NCBI GenBank assembly: GCA_020056865.1
Contig: JAGVGX010000300.1
Span: 1-8,406 of the forward strand
Origin: Desulfobacterales bacterium
GTDB taxonomy: Bacteria; Desulfobacterota; Desulfobacteria; Desulfobacterales; BuS5
Direction of reading: 5' to 3'
Length of the DNA: 8,406 bases
Under the pieces are notes generated by a model. That model searched no databases and was not told where the DNA came from. It worked only from the letters and a program-made list of their open reading frames with translations. The translations under genes and the position numbers were made by a program. The number at the start of each line of letters is the position of its first letter. The first letter of the stretch is position 1. Shown here one piece after another: positions 1 to 5,997 of the stretch.

Positions 1-2028
1 CTGACGATCAAAGCATTTTTTACCAGCGACCTTCCAGCACCATACAATAATAATGAGCGATATCTTAAAGATCTTCTTGAAGAATACGCGATCAACAGCA
101 ATACATTCTTTAACTATCAATTTTACGATGTCAGCCCTGAAGAAAACAACATCGGGAATGACGCTGATAACAATCAGCAAATGGCACAAAACTATGGCAT
201 TTATCCGGTGCAGATTCAAAGTATTGAAAAAGATGAAGTTAAATTTAAAAACGCATATATGGGCCTTGTCATTATTCATGGCGATCTGATAGAAAAAATA
301 CCAACCATTACCTCAACCGACAAACTCGAATATGACTTGACGACCTCTATTAAAAAATTGAACAATAAAGTGAGTGCATTGCTCAATCTGTCTGAAAAAA
401 TAAAAGTAAAATTGTTTTTGTCCTCTTCTTTAGAAAATGTAGCAGGGTTGATGAAATTGTCTAATCTTTCACAACTACCTGATCAATTAAAAGAAGTGGT
501 TGATCAACTTAGCAATAAAAATTATGACAAATTGGAATTTTCATACGTGGACACTCATAAGGACAGCCGATGGAAAGAAAGCATAGACAAATACGGCATC
601 ATGAACCTCCAGTGGCCAGCCTTTGATGAAGAAAACATCCAGGCGGGCCAAGGTGCAATAGGGCTTGTTATGGAATATAAGGATAAAACCGTTCAGATAC
701 CTTTGCTTCAAGTATTGCAGAATCCATTTATTGGTACTTATTATGAGCTGATGGATATGAAGAACATGGAGGAAATGATCAACAAAAACATAGAAGCTAT
801 TATCAATATAAATGAAGATATCGGCTATTTGACGAGCCACGGCGCATTGAATCTGTACGGCGCGCCAGAGTCTAATCCCATGTCGCAACAACAACCGGAG
901 GCAACCTTATCCAGTTTTAAGACACTTGTTTCAAAAAACTATACATTTAAAAATATTGATCTGGCAAAAGATAGAATTCCAGAGAATATACAGTGCCTTG
1001 TCATAGCAAGACCAACAGAAACTTTTACCAACTATGAGTTATTTCAAATTGATCAGCATGTTATGAAAGGAAATAATCTTGCTGTTTTTTATGATCCATT
1101 TAAAGAAGTATTGCCATCGGATCAAGGCGGTTTGAACATGCAAAACAATCAACGTGGGCCTGCTTATTTTCCTCTTGACACAGGTCTTGAGGCGCTTCTT
1201 GAGCATTATGGTGTGACAGTTAACAAGTCCTATGTTATGGACAAAAGCTGTTATAAACAACAAAAGCCTGCACAGTTAGGTGGCGGTGAACAGGAAATTT
1301 TCTTTGCACCTTTGATAAAAAACAAATCCATCAATAACGACCTTGACTTTATGAATAACATCAAGGAAATGTTTGCCTTAAAAGTTTCACCAGTCAAAAT
1401 CAATCAAGCACGTGTTGATGAAACAGGAATAAAAGCAATTAAGTTATTTTCTTCATCAGAAGAATCGTGGGAAATGAAAGATCAAATTAATCTTAATCCC
1501 ATGTTTATTGATCCTCCGGATTCGCAAACGAACATGCAAAGCTATGCTCTGGCATATCTACTTGAAGGAGAGTTTGCAAGCTATTTCAAGGGCAAACCCA
1601 TACCCATTAAAAAAGTTGAAACTCCGGATAGCCTGGAAGAAAAAAAAGCGGATGACATTCCATCTAAAATTCAAAGAAAAGACGACGCCATAGAAAAGAG
1701 CAGGGGAAGCAAAATATTTATAATAGGGTCCACAGCTATGATTACAGATAATATAATTGATCAGGAAGGGAAAAGCCCCAATGCAGTTTTTGTTTTAAAT
1801 GTTATTGATTATCTCAACAATCGTGGTGAAATTGCAGCGATGAGAAGCAAGGAAGAAAATTTTAATCCATTAAACGATACCAGCATGGCCACAAAGTATA
1901 TTGTCAAGGCACTAAATATTGCTGGATTGCCTGTAGTTGTAATATGTTTAGGCCTTTTTGTATGGATTAAAAGAAGGGCTCGAAGAAAAAAAATTAAATT
2001 TATGTTTCAAAAAGAAAAGGGTTATTAA
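1..2028 (+). CDS. GldG-family ABC transporter auxiliary protein, 5'-truncated by window edge
   Basis: The reading frame is open from the first base, so the gene starts before the window; 675 residues are visible. An ATG at 181 lies in frame, but the upstream codons (FFTSDLPAPYNN, then RYLKDLLEEY) match the conserved N-terminal region of GldG-type proteins, so 181 is not the true start. The middle region (about residues 326-367, IPENIQCLVIARP and then DQHVMKGNNLAVFYDPF) fits the domain that recurs in ABC_transp_aux/GldG proteins. A Lys/Glu-rich linker (about 575-605) precedes the C-terminal segment. One membrane helix is visible at about 639-656 (NIAGLPVVVICLGLFVWI), followed by a basic tail (KRRARRKK), which fits a long extracytoplasmic domain and a short cytoplasmic end. 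In gliding Bacteroidota GldG works with GldA (ATPase) and GldF (permease); in other phyla the role and substrate are unknown. The stop codon overlaps the next start by one base, implying translational coupling. Family call is confident; function is not. Confidence 0.86.
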   Translation: MTIKAFFTSDLPAPYNNNERYLKDLLEEYAINSNTFFNYQFYDVSPEENNIGNDADNNQQMAQNYGIYPVQIQSIEKDEVKFKNAYMGLVIIHGDLIEKIPTITSTDKLEYDLTTSIKKLNNKVSALLNLSEKIKVKLFLSSSLENVAGLMKLSNLSQLPDQLKEVVDQLSNKNYDKLEFSYVDTHKDSRWKESIDKYGIMNLQWPAFDEENIQAGQGAIGLVMEYKDKTVQIPLLQVLQNPFIGTYYELMDMKNMEEMINKNIEAIININEDIGYLTSHGALNLYGAPESNPMSQQQPEATLSSFKTLVSKNYTFKNIDLAKDRIPENIQCLVIARPTETFTNYELFQIDQHVMKGNNLAVFYDPFKEVLPSDQGGLNMQNNQRGPAYFPLDTGLEALLEHYGVTVNKSYVMDKSCYKQQKPAQLGGGEQEIFFAPLIKNKSINNDLDFMNNIKEMFALKVSPVKINQARVDETGIKAIKLFSSSEESWEMKDQINLNPMFIDPPDSQTNMQSYALAYLLEGEFASYFKGKPIPIKKVETPDSLEEKKADDIPSKIQRKDDAIEKSRGSKIFIIGSTAMITDNIIDQEGKSPNAVFVLNVIDYLNNRGEIAAMRSKEENFNPLNDTSMATKYIVKALNIAGLPVVVICLGLFVWIKRRARRKKIKFMFQKEKGY

Positions 2029-2990
2029 TGAAAAACATAAAAGGGTATATCATACCAGCAGTATTAATCAGCGTTCTTTGTATTTATCTGTGGTTTTATA
2101 ATCCGGACAAAACAAACTATAACATGCCGGATATGAATGTGATTCTGAAAAAAGACATTTCTAAAATTGAAATTGTAAAAACCGGTCTAAACTTAACATT
2201 AAAGAAAAAGGATGATAGCTGGCAGATTGATCCTGAAGGATACCTGGCGGATTCAGACAAGATCCAAGGGATGACAGATACTATTGAAAAACTGTCTTTA
2301 ACTGCACTTGTTTCAGAGTCAGGAAACTATAATCGGTATGGACTCGAAGATGATAGCAAAATCGCTGTAAAGGCTTTTAATGAAACAAGCAAAAAAATTA
2401 GGGAATTTGAAATAGGCAAAGCCGCCAGCTCAAGCGAAAATACATTTATAAAAGTAGATAATGACCCGCGTGTATATCACGCGAAAGGCAATTTAAGAAG
2501 TAAATTTGATTATACGGCTGATCAATTAAGAAATACAAGCGTTCTTTCATTTAATGTTTCCGATATTGCAGAAATCGATATTCATAAAGAGAAACAAGAC
2601 CTTGTATTAATTCGAAAACAGGTACCTGTAGAATCAACATCCGATAAAACAGATTCAATACAGGAAACCGGAATACAAAAATCAAAGGATCAATGGCAGA
2701 CAACAGATAACCATGTATGCGATGAAGAAAAAATTGATCTTCTTTTAAGCACCTTATCAGCATTAAAATGTGATACGTTTATACATGGAAAAGAAAAAGA
2801 GGATTTTCAATCGCCTATTTATACAGTTTTGCTAAAAGGTCCCAAAGAATATCGGTTATCGATTTTTGGCAAAATCAATGATGATCATAAAACATATCCT
2901 GCAATTTCATCAGAAAACAAATTCGTGTTTTATTTATCAGATTATCAGGTTGACAAGATAATGTCTTTCAATCAAGTAAAGAATGAATAA
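2028..2990 (+). CDS. DUF4340 domain membrane-anchored protein
   Basis: The 320-residue product has a short basic N-terminus and one hydrophobic helix at about residues 7-24 (YIIPAVLISVLCIYLWFY), so it is probably tethered to the inner membrane with the rest in the periplasm. The body shows the DUF4340 pattern: an early strand ending in SWQIDPEG (64-71), the YGLEDD motif (104-109), then IGKA...FIKVDNDPRVY (129-150) and LRNTSVLSFNVSDIAEIDI (167-185). The C-terminal half (about 220-315) appears to repeat the same kind of fold. No catalytic residues can be named. The start ATG shares its A with the TAA stop of the GldG-family gene, and AAAAGGG at 2015-2021 lies 6 bases ahead as ribosome binding site. 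GldG-like plus DUF4340 is a recurrent pair at the end of ABC transporter operons in several phyla, so a shared complex is a reasonable inference. No biochemical role is established for the domain as far as I know. Confidence 0.85.
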   Translation: MKNIKGYIIPAVLISVLCIYLWFYNPDKTNYNMPDMNVILKKDISKIEIVKTGLNLTLKKKDDSWQIDPEGYLADSDKIQGMTDTIEKLSLTALVSESGNYNRYGLEDDSKIAVKAFNETSKKIREFEIGKAASSSENTFIKVDNDPRVYHAKGNLRSKFDYTADQLRNTSVLSFNVSDIAEIDIHKEKQDLVLIRKQVPVESTSDKTDSIQETGIQKSKDQWQTTDNHVCDEEKIDLLLSTLSALKCDTFIHGKEKEDFQSPIYTVLLKGPKEYRLSIFGKINDDHKTYPAISSENKFVFYLSDYQVDKIMSFNQVKNE

Positions 2991-3010
2991 TATATATTTA
3001 ACATATTATA

Positions 3011-3029
3011 TTTACATATGATATATTAT
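3011..3029 (+). repeat. AT-rich element, copy 1 (pairs with 3413-3431)
   Basis: TTTACATATGATATATTAT here matches TTTACATAATATATATTAT at 3413-3431 in 17 of 19 positions; the two differences are adjacent. The copy lies 85 bases before the start of the 92-residue gene. It might be a promoter part or a regulator site, but the A/T-only composition makes chance similarity plausible. Confidence 0.35.
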
Positions 3030-3047
3030 ATATTAAGAATTCACTTT

Positions 3048-3071
3048 CTACAACCTGTTGAAGTTTTTTTT
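3048..3071 (+). terminator. weak terminator-like hairpin with T8
   Basis: CTACAAC (3048-3054) can pair with GTTGAAG (3057-3063), with one A-A mismatch and an inner pair that must open to leave a 4-base loop; it is followed directly by eight T (3064-3071). The T-run and position 58 bases after the DUF4340 stop suit a rho-independent terminator, but the stem is short and weak, so this is tentative. Confidence 0.3.
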
Positions 3072-3114
3072 ATTGTTCATTTAAAGGCCATTACACTACA
3101 GGCCGGGCAAATCT

Positions 3115-3393
3115 ATGTCAATGAAACCGGAACAAATTTATGAGCATCTCATAGATGTTGCAGCAAAATTGAATATTACGGTAAAAGAAAAAAACTTAGA
3201 TACCCTTGGTTTACATGCTAAAAGTGGTTTTTGTAAAATTAAGGGAGAACAGATATTTATAATGGACAAAAAAAAATCTATTCATAAAAAAAATGATCTT
3301 CTTGCATCATGCTTAGGCAATATACAGCATGACCATATTTATATTATCCCTGCAATACGGGAGCTGCTAAATACATATAAAGACTCCCTATAG
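3115..3393 (+). CDS. small conserved-looking protein of unknown function (92 aa)
   Basis: I cannot assign a function. The 92-residue product is soluble-looking, with no signal peptide or membrane helix. It reads as an amphipathic N-terminal helix (EQIYEHLIDVAAKLNITVKE, 6-25), a central hairpin around SGFCKIKGEQIFIMDKK (about 37-53), a Lys-rich turn, then a helix and the C-terminal motif HIYIIPAIRELL (about 75-86). From memory the pattern SGxC-x-hydrophobic-KG...hhhDKK...IPAhRELL recurs in small uncharacterised proteins of Desulfobacterota; I cannot confirm that here. An upstream in-frame stop at 3082-3084 leaves ATG 3115 or ATG 3121 as starts; neither has a good Shine-Dalgarno. The stop lies 54 bases before xseA, so it may be the first gene of the xseA operon. 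Codon use resembles its neighbours, supporting a real gene. Runs of nine A (3268-3276) and eight A (3286-3293) lie in the coding region. Confidence 0.7.
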   Translation: MSMKPEQIYEHLIDVAAKLNITVKEKNLDTLGLHAKSGFCKIKGEQIFIMDKKKSIHKKNDLLASCLGNIQHDHIYIIPAIRELLNTYKDSL

Positions 3394-3412
3394 AGAAGCC
3401 ACAGAAAGAAAG

Positions 3413-3431
3413 TTTACATAATATATATTAT
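3413..3431 (+). repeat. AT-rich element, copy 2, containing a perfect 14-bp palindrome
   Basis: This copy matches 3011-3029 at 17 of 19 bases. Its right part, ATAATATATATTAT (3418-3431), is a perfect palindrome, and the first 12 bases of that palindrome also occur at 2987-2998 over the DUF4340 stop codon. It ends 16 bases before the xseA start, a place where a bound protein or RNA structure could affect xseA expression. TTTACA (3413-3418) resembles a -35 box, but no -10 box lies at a usable distance before the start codon. Function unknown. Confidence 0.35.
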
Positions 3432-3447
3432 CAGACGTTAGGCCGAC

Positions 3448-4833
3448 ATGCATACAGGCATCAACCAGGTTCAAAAAAATATATATACGGTCACTGAGCT
3501 TACTTCAAATATCAAAACACTGCTTGAAGAAAGATTCCCTTTTGTTTGGGTGTCTGGTGAGATTTCAAATTTCAGTATTCCTGTATCAGGACATTTTTAT
3601 TTTACTTTAAAAGATGATGGTGCCCAGATCAGCACCGTTATGTTTCGTGGCCAGAATAAATCATTAAAATTTGAACTCGGTAACGGATTAAGTATAACAG
3701 GCCTGGGCAGGGTCAGTGTTTATGAACCGAGAGGGTCATATCAATTAATACTTGAGCATATTGAGCCCAAAGGTATAGGCGCATTGCAGATTGCATTCGA
3801 ACAGTTGAAAGAACGACTGTTCAAAGAAGGGCTTTTTGATAAAAAACACAAACAGCCCCTTCCCTTTCTTCCCAAAAAAATTGGCCTCATTACATCGCCA
3901 ACCGGTTCAGTGCTTCATGATTTCCTGCGAGTTGCCTGCAGACGATTTCCAAACATACCCATTGAAATTTTTCCTGTTCAAGTTCAAGGTACTGCTGCTG
4001 CAAATGACATTGTATCGGCTCTTAAACTTGCAAATTCAATGGCATCACCCCCGGATGTCGTTGTTATCGCAAGAGGCGGCGGGTCTCTTGAAGACCTTGC
4101 GGCATTTAATTGTGAAGATGTTGCACGAGCTGTTTTTCTATCATCTGTTCCTGTTGTTTCAGCCATAGGGCATGAAACTGATTTTACCATCATTGATTTC
4201 GTTGCAGATTTTCGAGCCGCCACCCCTTCTGTAGCAGCTGAAATTGTTGTTCCAAAAAAAAATGACCTATTAAAAATTTGTTTTGATCTTTCGCGGGATT
4301 TGAATCTGCACTATATAAAATACATTGAGAACATGCGTGGCTTGAATGACAGGCTGTTACAAAGACTGATTGATCCTAAAAAACATATTGATAATTTAAA
4401 GCTTAAAACAGATGATGTCACATGTCGCCTTGTCAGGGCTTTTGAGTCTAAAATAAAAGAACAACGGATGTCCTTTGCTTTTTGTTCAGGGCGTCTTGAT
4501 TCCAACAGCCCCTTAAAACGCATAGAATTAATAAATGAAAAGCTTGAATTATTATATTGCAACGTTCTTAAATATTTAAATAAATATATATCTAACAAGC
4601 ATGTTGCTTTAAAAGGGATAAATGCCTGTTTGAATACGTTAAGCCCTGTTGAAATATTAAAAAGAGGATACAGTATTGTTAGAACTGTGCCGGACAAACG
4701 AGTTGTCATGGATTCACGGTTTATATCTATTGGTGAAAAACTTGAAATAATGATGTCCAAAGGTTCAGCCTTGTGTCGCGTAGAAGAAAAATTGAGCGAG
4801 GAAAAATTGAGTGATGAAAAAACAAACATTTGA
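3448..4833 (+). CDS. xseA: exodeoxyribonuclease VII large subunit
   Basis: XseA is the nuclease subunit of Exo VII, a cytoplasmic enzyme that degrades single-stranded DNA from both ends to oligonucleotides and acts in mismatch repair and removal of trapped damage; it binds several XseB chains. At 461 residues it is close to the E. coli protein. Order of parts: N-terminal OB-fold (about 11-108, with VWVSGEISNF and GHFYFTLKD), nuclease core (GLITSPTGSVLHDFL at 146-160, ARGGGSLEDLAAFN at 208-221, SAIGHETDFTIIDFVADFRA at 238-257, ATPSVAAE at 258-265), long helical region (about 270-400), and a C-terminal segment with LSPVEILKRGYSIV and IGEKLEIMMSKG. All core motifs are intact. The start ATG has only a weak AGG upstream (3440-3442). 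The 3' end overlaps xseB and ends in a duplicated pentapeptide (EKLSE, EKLSD). A nine-A run (4254-4262) lies at the core/helical boundary. Confidence 0.97.
   Translation: MHTGINQVQKNIYTVTELTSNIKTLLEERFPFVWVSGEISNFSIPVSGHFYFTLKDDGAQISTVMFRGQNKSLKFELGNGLSITGLGRVSVYEPRGSYQLILEHIEPKGIGALQIAFEQLKERLFKEGLFDKKHKQPLPFLPKKIGLITSPTGSVLHDFLRVACRRFPNIPIEIFPVQVQGTAAANDIVSALKLANSMASPPDVVVIARGGGSLEDLAAFNCEDVARAVFLSSVPVVSAIGHETDFTIIDFVADFRAATPSVAAEIVVPKKNDLLKICFDLSRDLNLHYIKYIENMRGLNDRLLQRLIDPKKHIDNLKLKTDDVTCRLVRAFESKIKEQRMSFAFCSGRLDSNSPLKRIELINEKLELLYCNVLKYLNKYISNKHVALKGINACLNTLSPVEILKRGYSIVRTVPDKRVVMDSRFISIGEKLEIMMSKGSALCRVEEKLSEEKLSDEKTNI
4786..4815 (+). repeat. 15-bp tandem duplication at the xseA/xseB junction
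   Basis: GAAAAATTGAGCGAG (4786-4800) is followed directly by GAAAAATTGAGTGAT (4801-4815), 13 of 15 identical, and a third partial unit starts at 4816 (GAAAAA). In the xseA frame this encodes EKLSE, EKLSD and then EKTNI-stop. The first unit supplies the Shine-Dalgarno-like GCGAGGA of xseB and the second its start codons, GTG 4811 and ATG 4814. Confidence 0.85.
4796..4802 (+). promoter_or_regulatory. ribosome binding site of xseB
   Basis: The motif GCGAGGA lies inside the xseA coding region, 8 bases before GTG 4811 and 11 before ATG 4814. The spacing favours GTG slightly, but either start is possible and they differ by a single residue. Confidence 0.5.
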
Positions 4834-5056
4834 AAATGCTATTAAAAAACTTGAGCAAATTGTTTTAGAACTTGAAACAAAAGACCTTCCTCTCGATGAA
4901 GCTGTTAAAAAATTTGAAGAGGGTGTGAATCTGTCAAAATTTTGCTCAAAGGTACTGGATGAAACTGAAAAAAAGGTCACGATTCTTTTAAAAAAAGATG
5001 ATGGTAAAATTATTGAACAACCGTTTGTGGATTCAAACAACTTGAACAGTGAATAG
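4811..5056 (+). CDS. xseB: exodeoxyribonuclease VII small subunit
   Basis: The product has 81 residues from GTG 4811 (80 from ATG 4814), essentially the length of the E. coli protein. It has the family's two-helix hairpin: TFENAIKKLEQIVLELE (about 6-22), the turn KDLPLDEAVKKFEEGVNL (about 24-41), then CSKVLDETEKKVTILLKK (about 44-61) and an acidic, poorly conserved tail. XseB has no catalytic residues; it binds the helical part of XseA and is needed for Exo VII activity. The gene overlaps the xseA end by 23 bases (20 from ATG), an arrangement expected to couple translation of the two subunits. The overlap is longer than the usual 4-base type because of a 15-bp duplication at the 3' end of xseA. 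Confidence 0.96.
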   Translation: MMKKQTFENAIKKLEQIVLELETKDLPLDEAVKKFEEGVNLSKFCSKVLDETEKKVTILLKKDDGKIIEQPFVDSNNLNSE

Positions 5057-5071
5057 TTTGTTTTCAAAGCA

Positions 5072-5971
5072 ATGACAGATTTAAGCAGATATCTTGATTT
5101 AAAACGCAATATTATCAATGAGGCTCTGGATAATGCTTTAAGCAATTCGCATCATTCAAGCCGTTTATTAAAGGCGATGAGATATTCTCTTATGTCTAAC
5201 GGCAAGCGCTTAAGGCCTGTATTGTGCCTTTCGGCCTGTGAAACTGTGGGTGGAGATACTAATATGGCTGTTTTTGCAGCCTGTGCAATTGAAATGATAC
5301 ACACCTATTCGCTGATACACGATGACCTTCCTGCAATGGATAATGATACGCTGAGAAGAGGCAATCCAACCTGTCATATCCAATTTGATGAAGCAACAGC
5401 CATCTTGGCTGGAGATGCACTGCTCACGCTTGCATTTGAGTTGCTTTCATCAATTCAAACAAGTCACACTAAAAATAATGATTTTTTAATAAAACATCTT
5501 TCTATTATAAATGCAATATGTAAGGCTGCGGGCTGTAAAGGAATGATTGAAGGACAGATGCGTGATATGCTGTCTGAAAATTCTGTACTTTCCTTGCAGG
5601 AACTCGAAGATATGCATTCTTTAAAAACAGGGGCACTGATTGAAGCGTCAATCCATTCCGGTGCTGTTTTGGGAGGCGGAACTAAAAAACAGATTGAGTA
5701 TCTTAACGTTTATGCTAAAAAAATAGGCCTTGCTTTTCAGATTGCAGATGATGTTCTTAATGTGGAAGGAGATCCTTTGATCATGGGGAAAACTTCGGGT
5801 ACAGATGCCATTCGCAATAAAAATACATATCCTTCAATGCTCGGTCTTGATCGTTCAAAAGAATATATGAATAAGCTGGTTAATACCGCTTTAAAATCAC
5901 TTGAAACTTTTGATGAGCACGCAGATCCGCTTCGTGAAATTGCCAGGTACGTTGTACACAGAAATAGATAA
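5072..5971 (+). CDS. ispA: polyprenyl (farnesyl-type) diphosphate synthase
   Basis: This cytoplasmic enzyme condenses isopentenyl diphosphate with allylic diphosphates, giving precursors of quinones, undecaprenyl phosphate and other isoprenoids. Its 299 residues equal the usual length of bacterial farnesyl diphosphate synthase. Visible motifs: SNGKRLRPVL (42-51) for substrate binding; the first Asp-rich motif as DDLPAMD (84-90), the DDxxxxD form typical of bacterial short-chain enzymes, followed by LRRGNPT (94-100); GDALL (114-118); GMIEGQ (157-162); LKTGALIEAS (184-193); and the second Asp-rich region QIADDVLNVEGD (224-235). In that motif the canonical DDxxD is DDVLN, with Asn231 in the last position. 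Tyr79, five residues before the first motif, corresponds to the aromatic residue that limits products to C15 in Geobacillus FPP synthase, so farnesyl diphosphate is the likely product; geranylgeranyl diphosphate cannot be ruled out. The gene starts 15 bases after xseB with no clear Shine-Dalgarno, suggesting dependence on translation from upstream. Confidence 0.95.
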   Translation: MTDLSRYLDLKRNIINEALDNALSNSHHSSRLLKAMRYSLMSNGKRLRPVLCLSACETVGGDTNMAVFAACAIEMIHTYSLIHDDLPAMDNDTLRRGNPTCHIQFDEATAILAGDALLTLAFELLSSIQTSHTKNNDFLIKHLSIINAICKAAGCKGMIEGQMRDMLSENSVLSLQELEDMHSLKTGALIEASIHSGAVLGGGTKKQIEYLNVYAKKIGLAFQIADDVLNVEGDPLIMGKTSGTDAIRNKNTYPSMLGLDRSKEYMNKLVNTALKSLETFDEHADPLREIARYVVHRNR

Positions 5972-5983
5972 AAGAATATTCAT

Positions 5984-5988
5984 GGAGA
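5984..5988 (+). promoter_or_regulatory. ribosome binding site deciding the TTG start of dxs
   Basis: GGAGA lies 9 bases ahead of TTG 5998. The nearby ATG at 5982 is in another frame and meets a stop after nine codons. The site therefore supports TTG as the start of dxs. Confidence 0.7.
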
Positions 5989-5997
5989 TAAATTGCA

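Larger units (their letters stand above)
2991..3114. other. AT-rich intergenic region
   Basis: The 124 bases between the DUF4340 gene and the 92-residue gene are almost pure A/T in the first 50 (runs of ATAT and TATA), then hold a weak hairpin plus T8 and a GGCC-flanked stretch before the next start. TTTACA at 3011-3016 resembles a -35 box, but no good -10 box lies at standard spacing (best is AAGAAT at 3035-3040, 18 bases on). It probably separates two transcription units: termination of the transporter operon and a promoter for the next genes. That division is an inference from composition and spacing. Confidence 0.4.

Noticed and set aside
1640..1993. Eight-A runs in the GldG-family gene (1640-1647, 1986-1993) as programmed slippage sites
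   Set aside because: They fall in Lys-rich, poorly conserved segments where A-runs are expected, and a slip would not end at a meaningful domain border.
181..2028. ATG 181 as the true start of the GldG-family gene
   Set aside because: The frame is open back to base 1 and the 60 upstream codons resemble the conserved N-terminal part of the family, so the gene is truncated by the window edge.
3086..3104. GGCC ... GGCC pair before the 92-residue gene as a regulatory hairpin
   Set aside because: Only four pairs can form around an 11-base loop, with no extension on either side; GGCC is self-complementary, so the pairing is trivial.
4311..5145. Long open frames on the - strand opposite xseA and xseB (4311-4829 and 4765-5145)
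   Set aside because: They are antisense to strongly recognised genes, their translations have no recognisable motifs, and low stop density opposite an AT-rich coding strand explains them.
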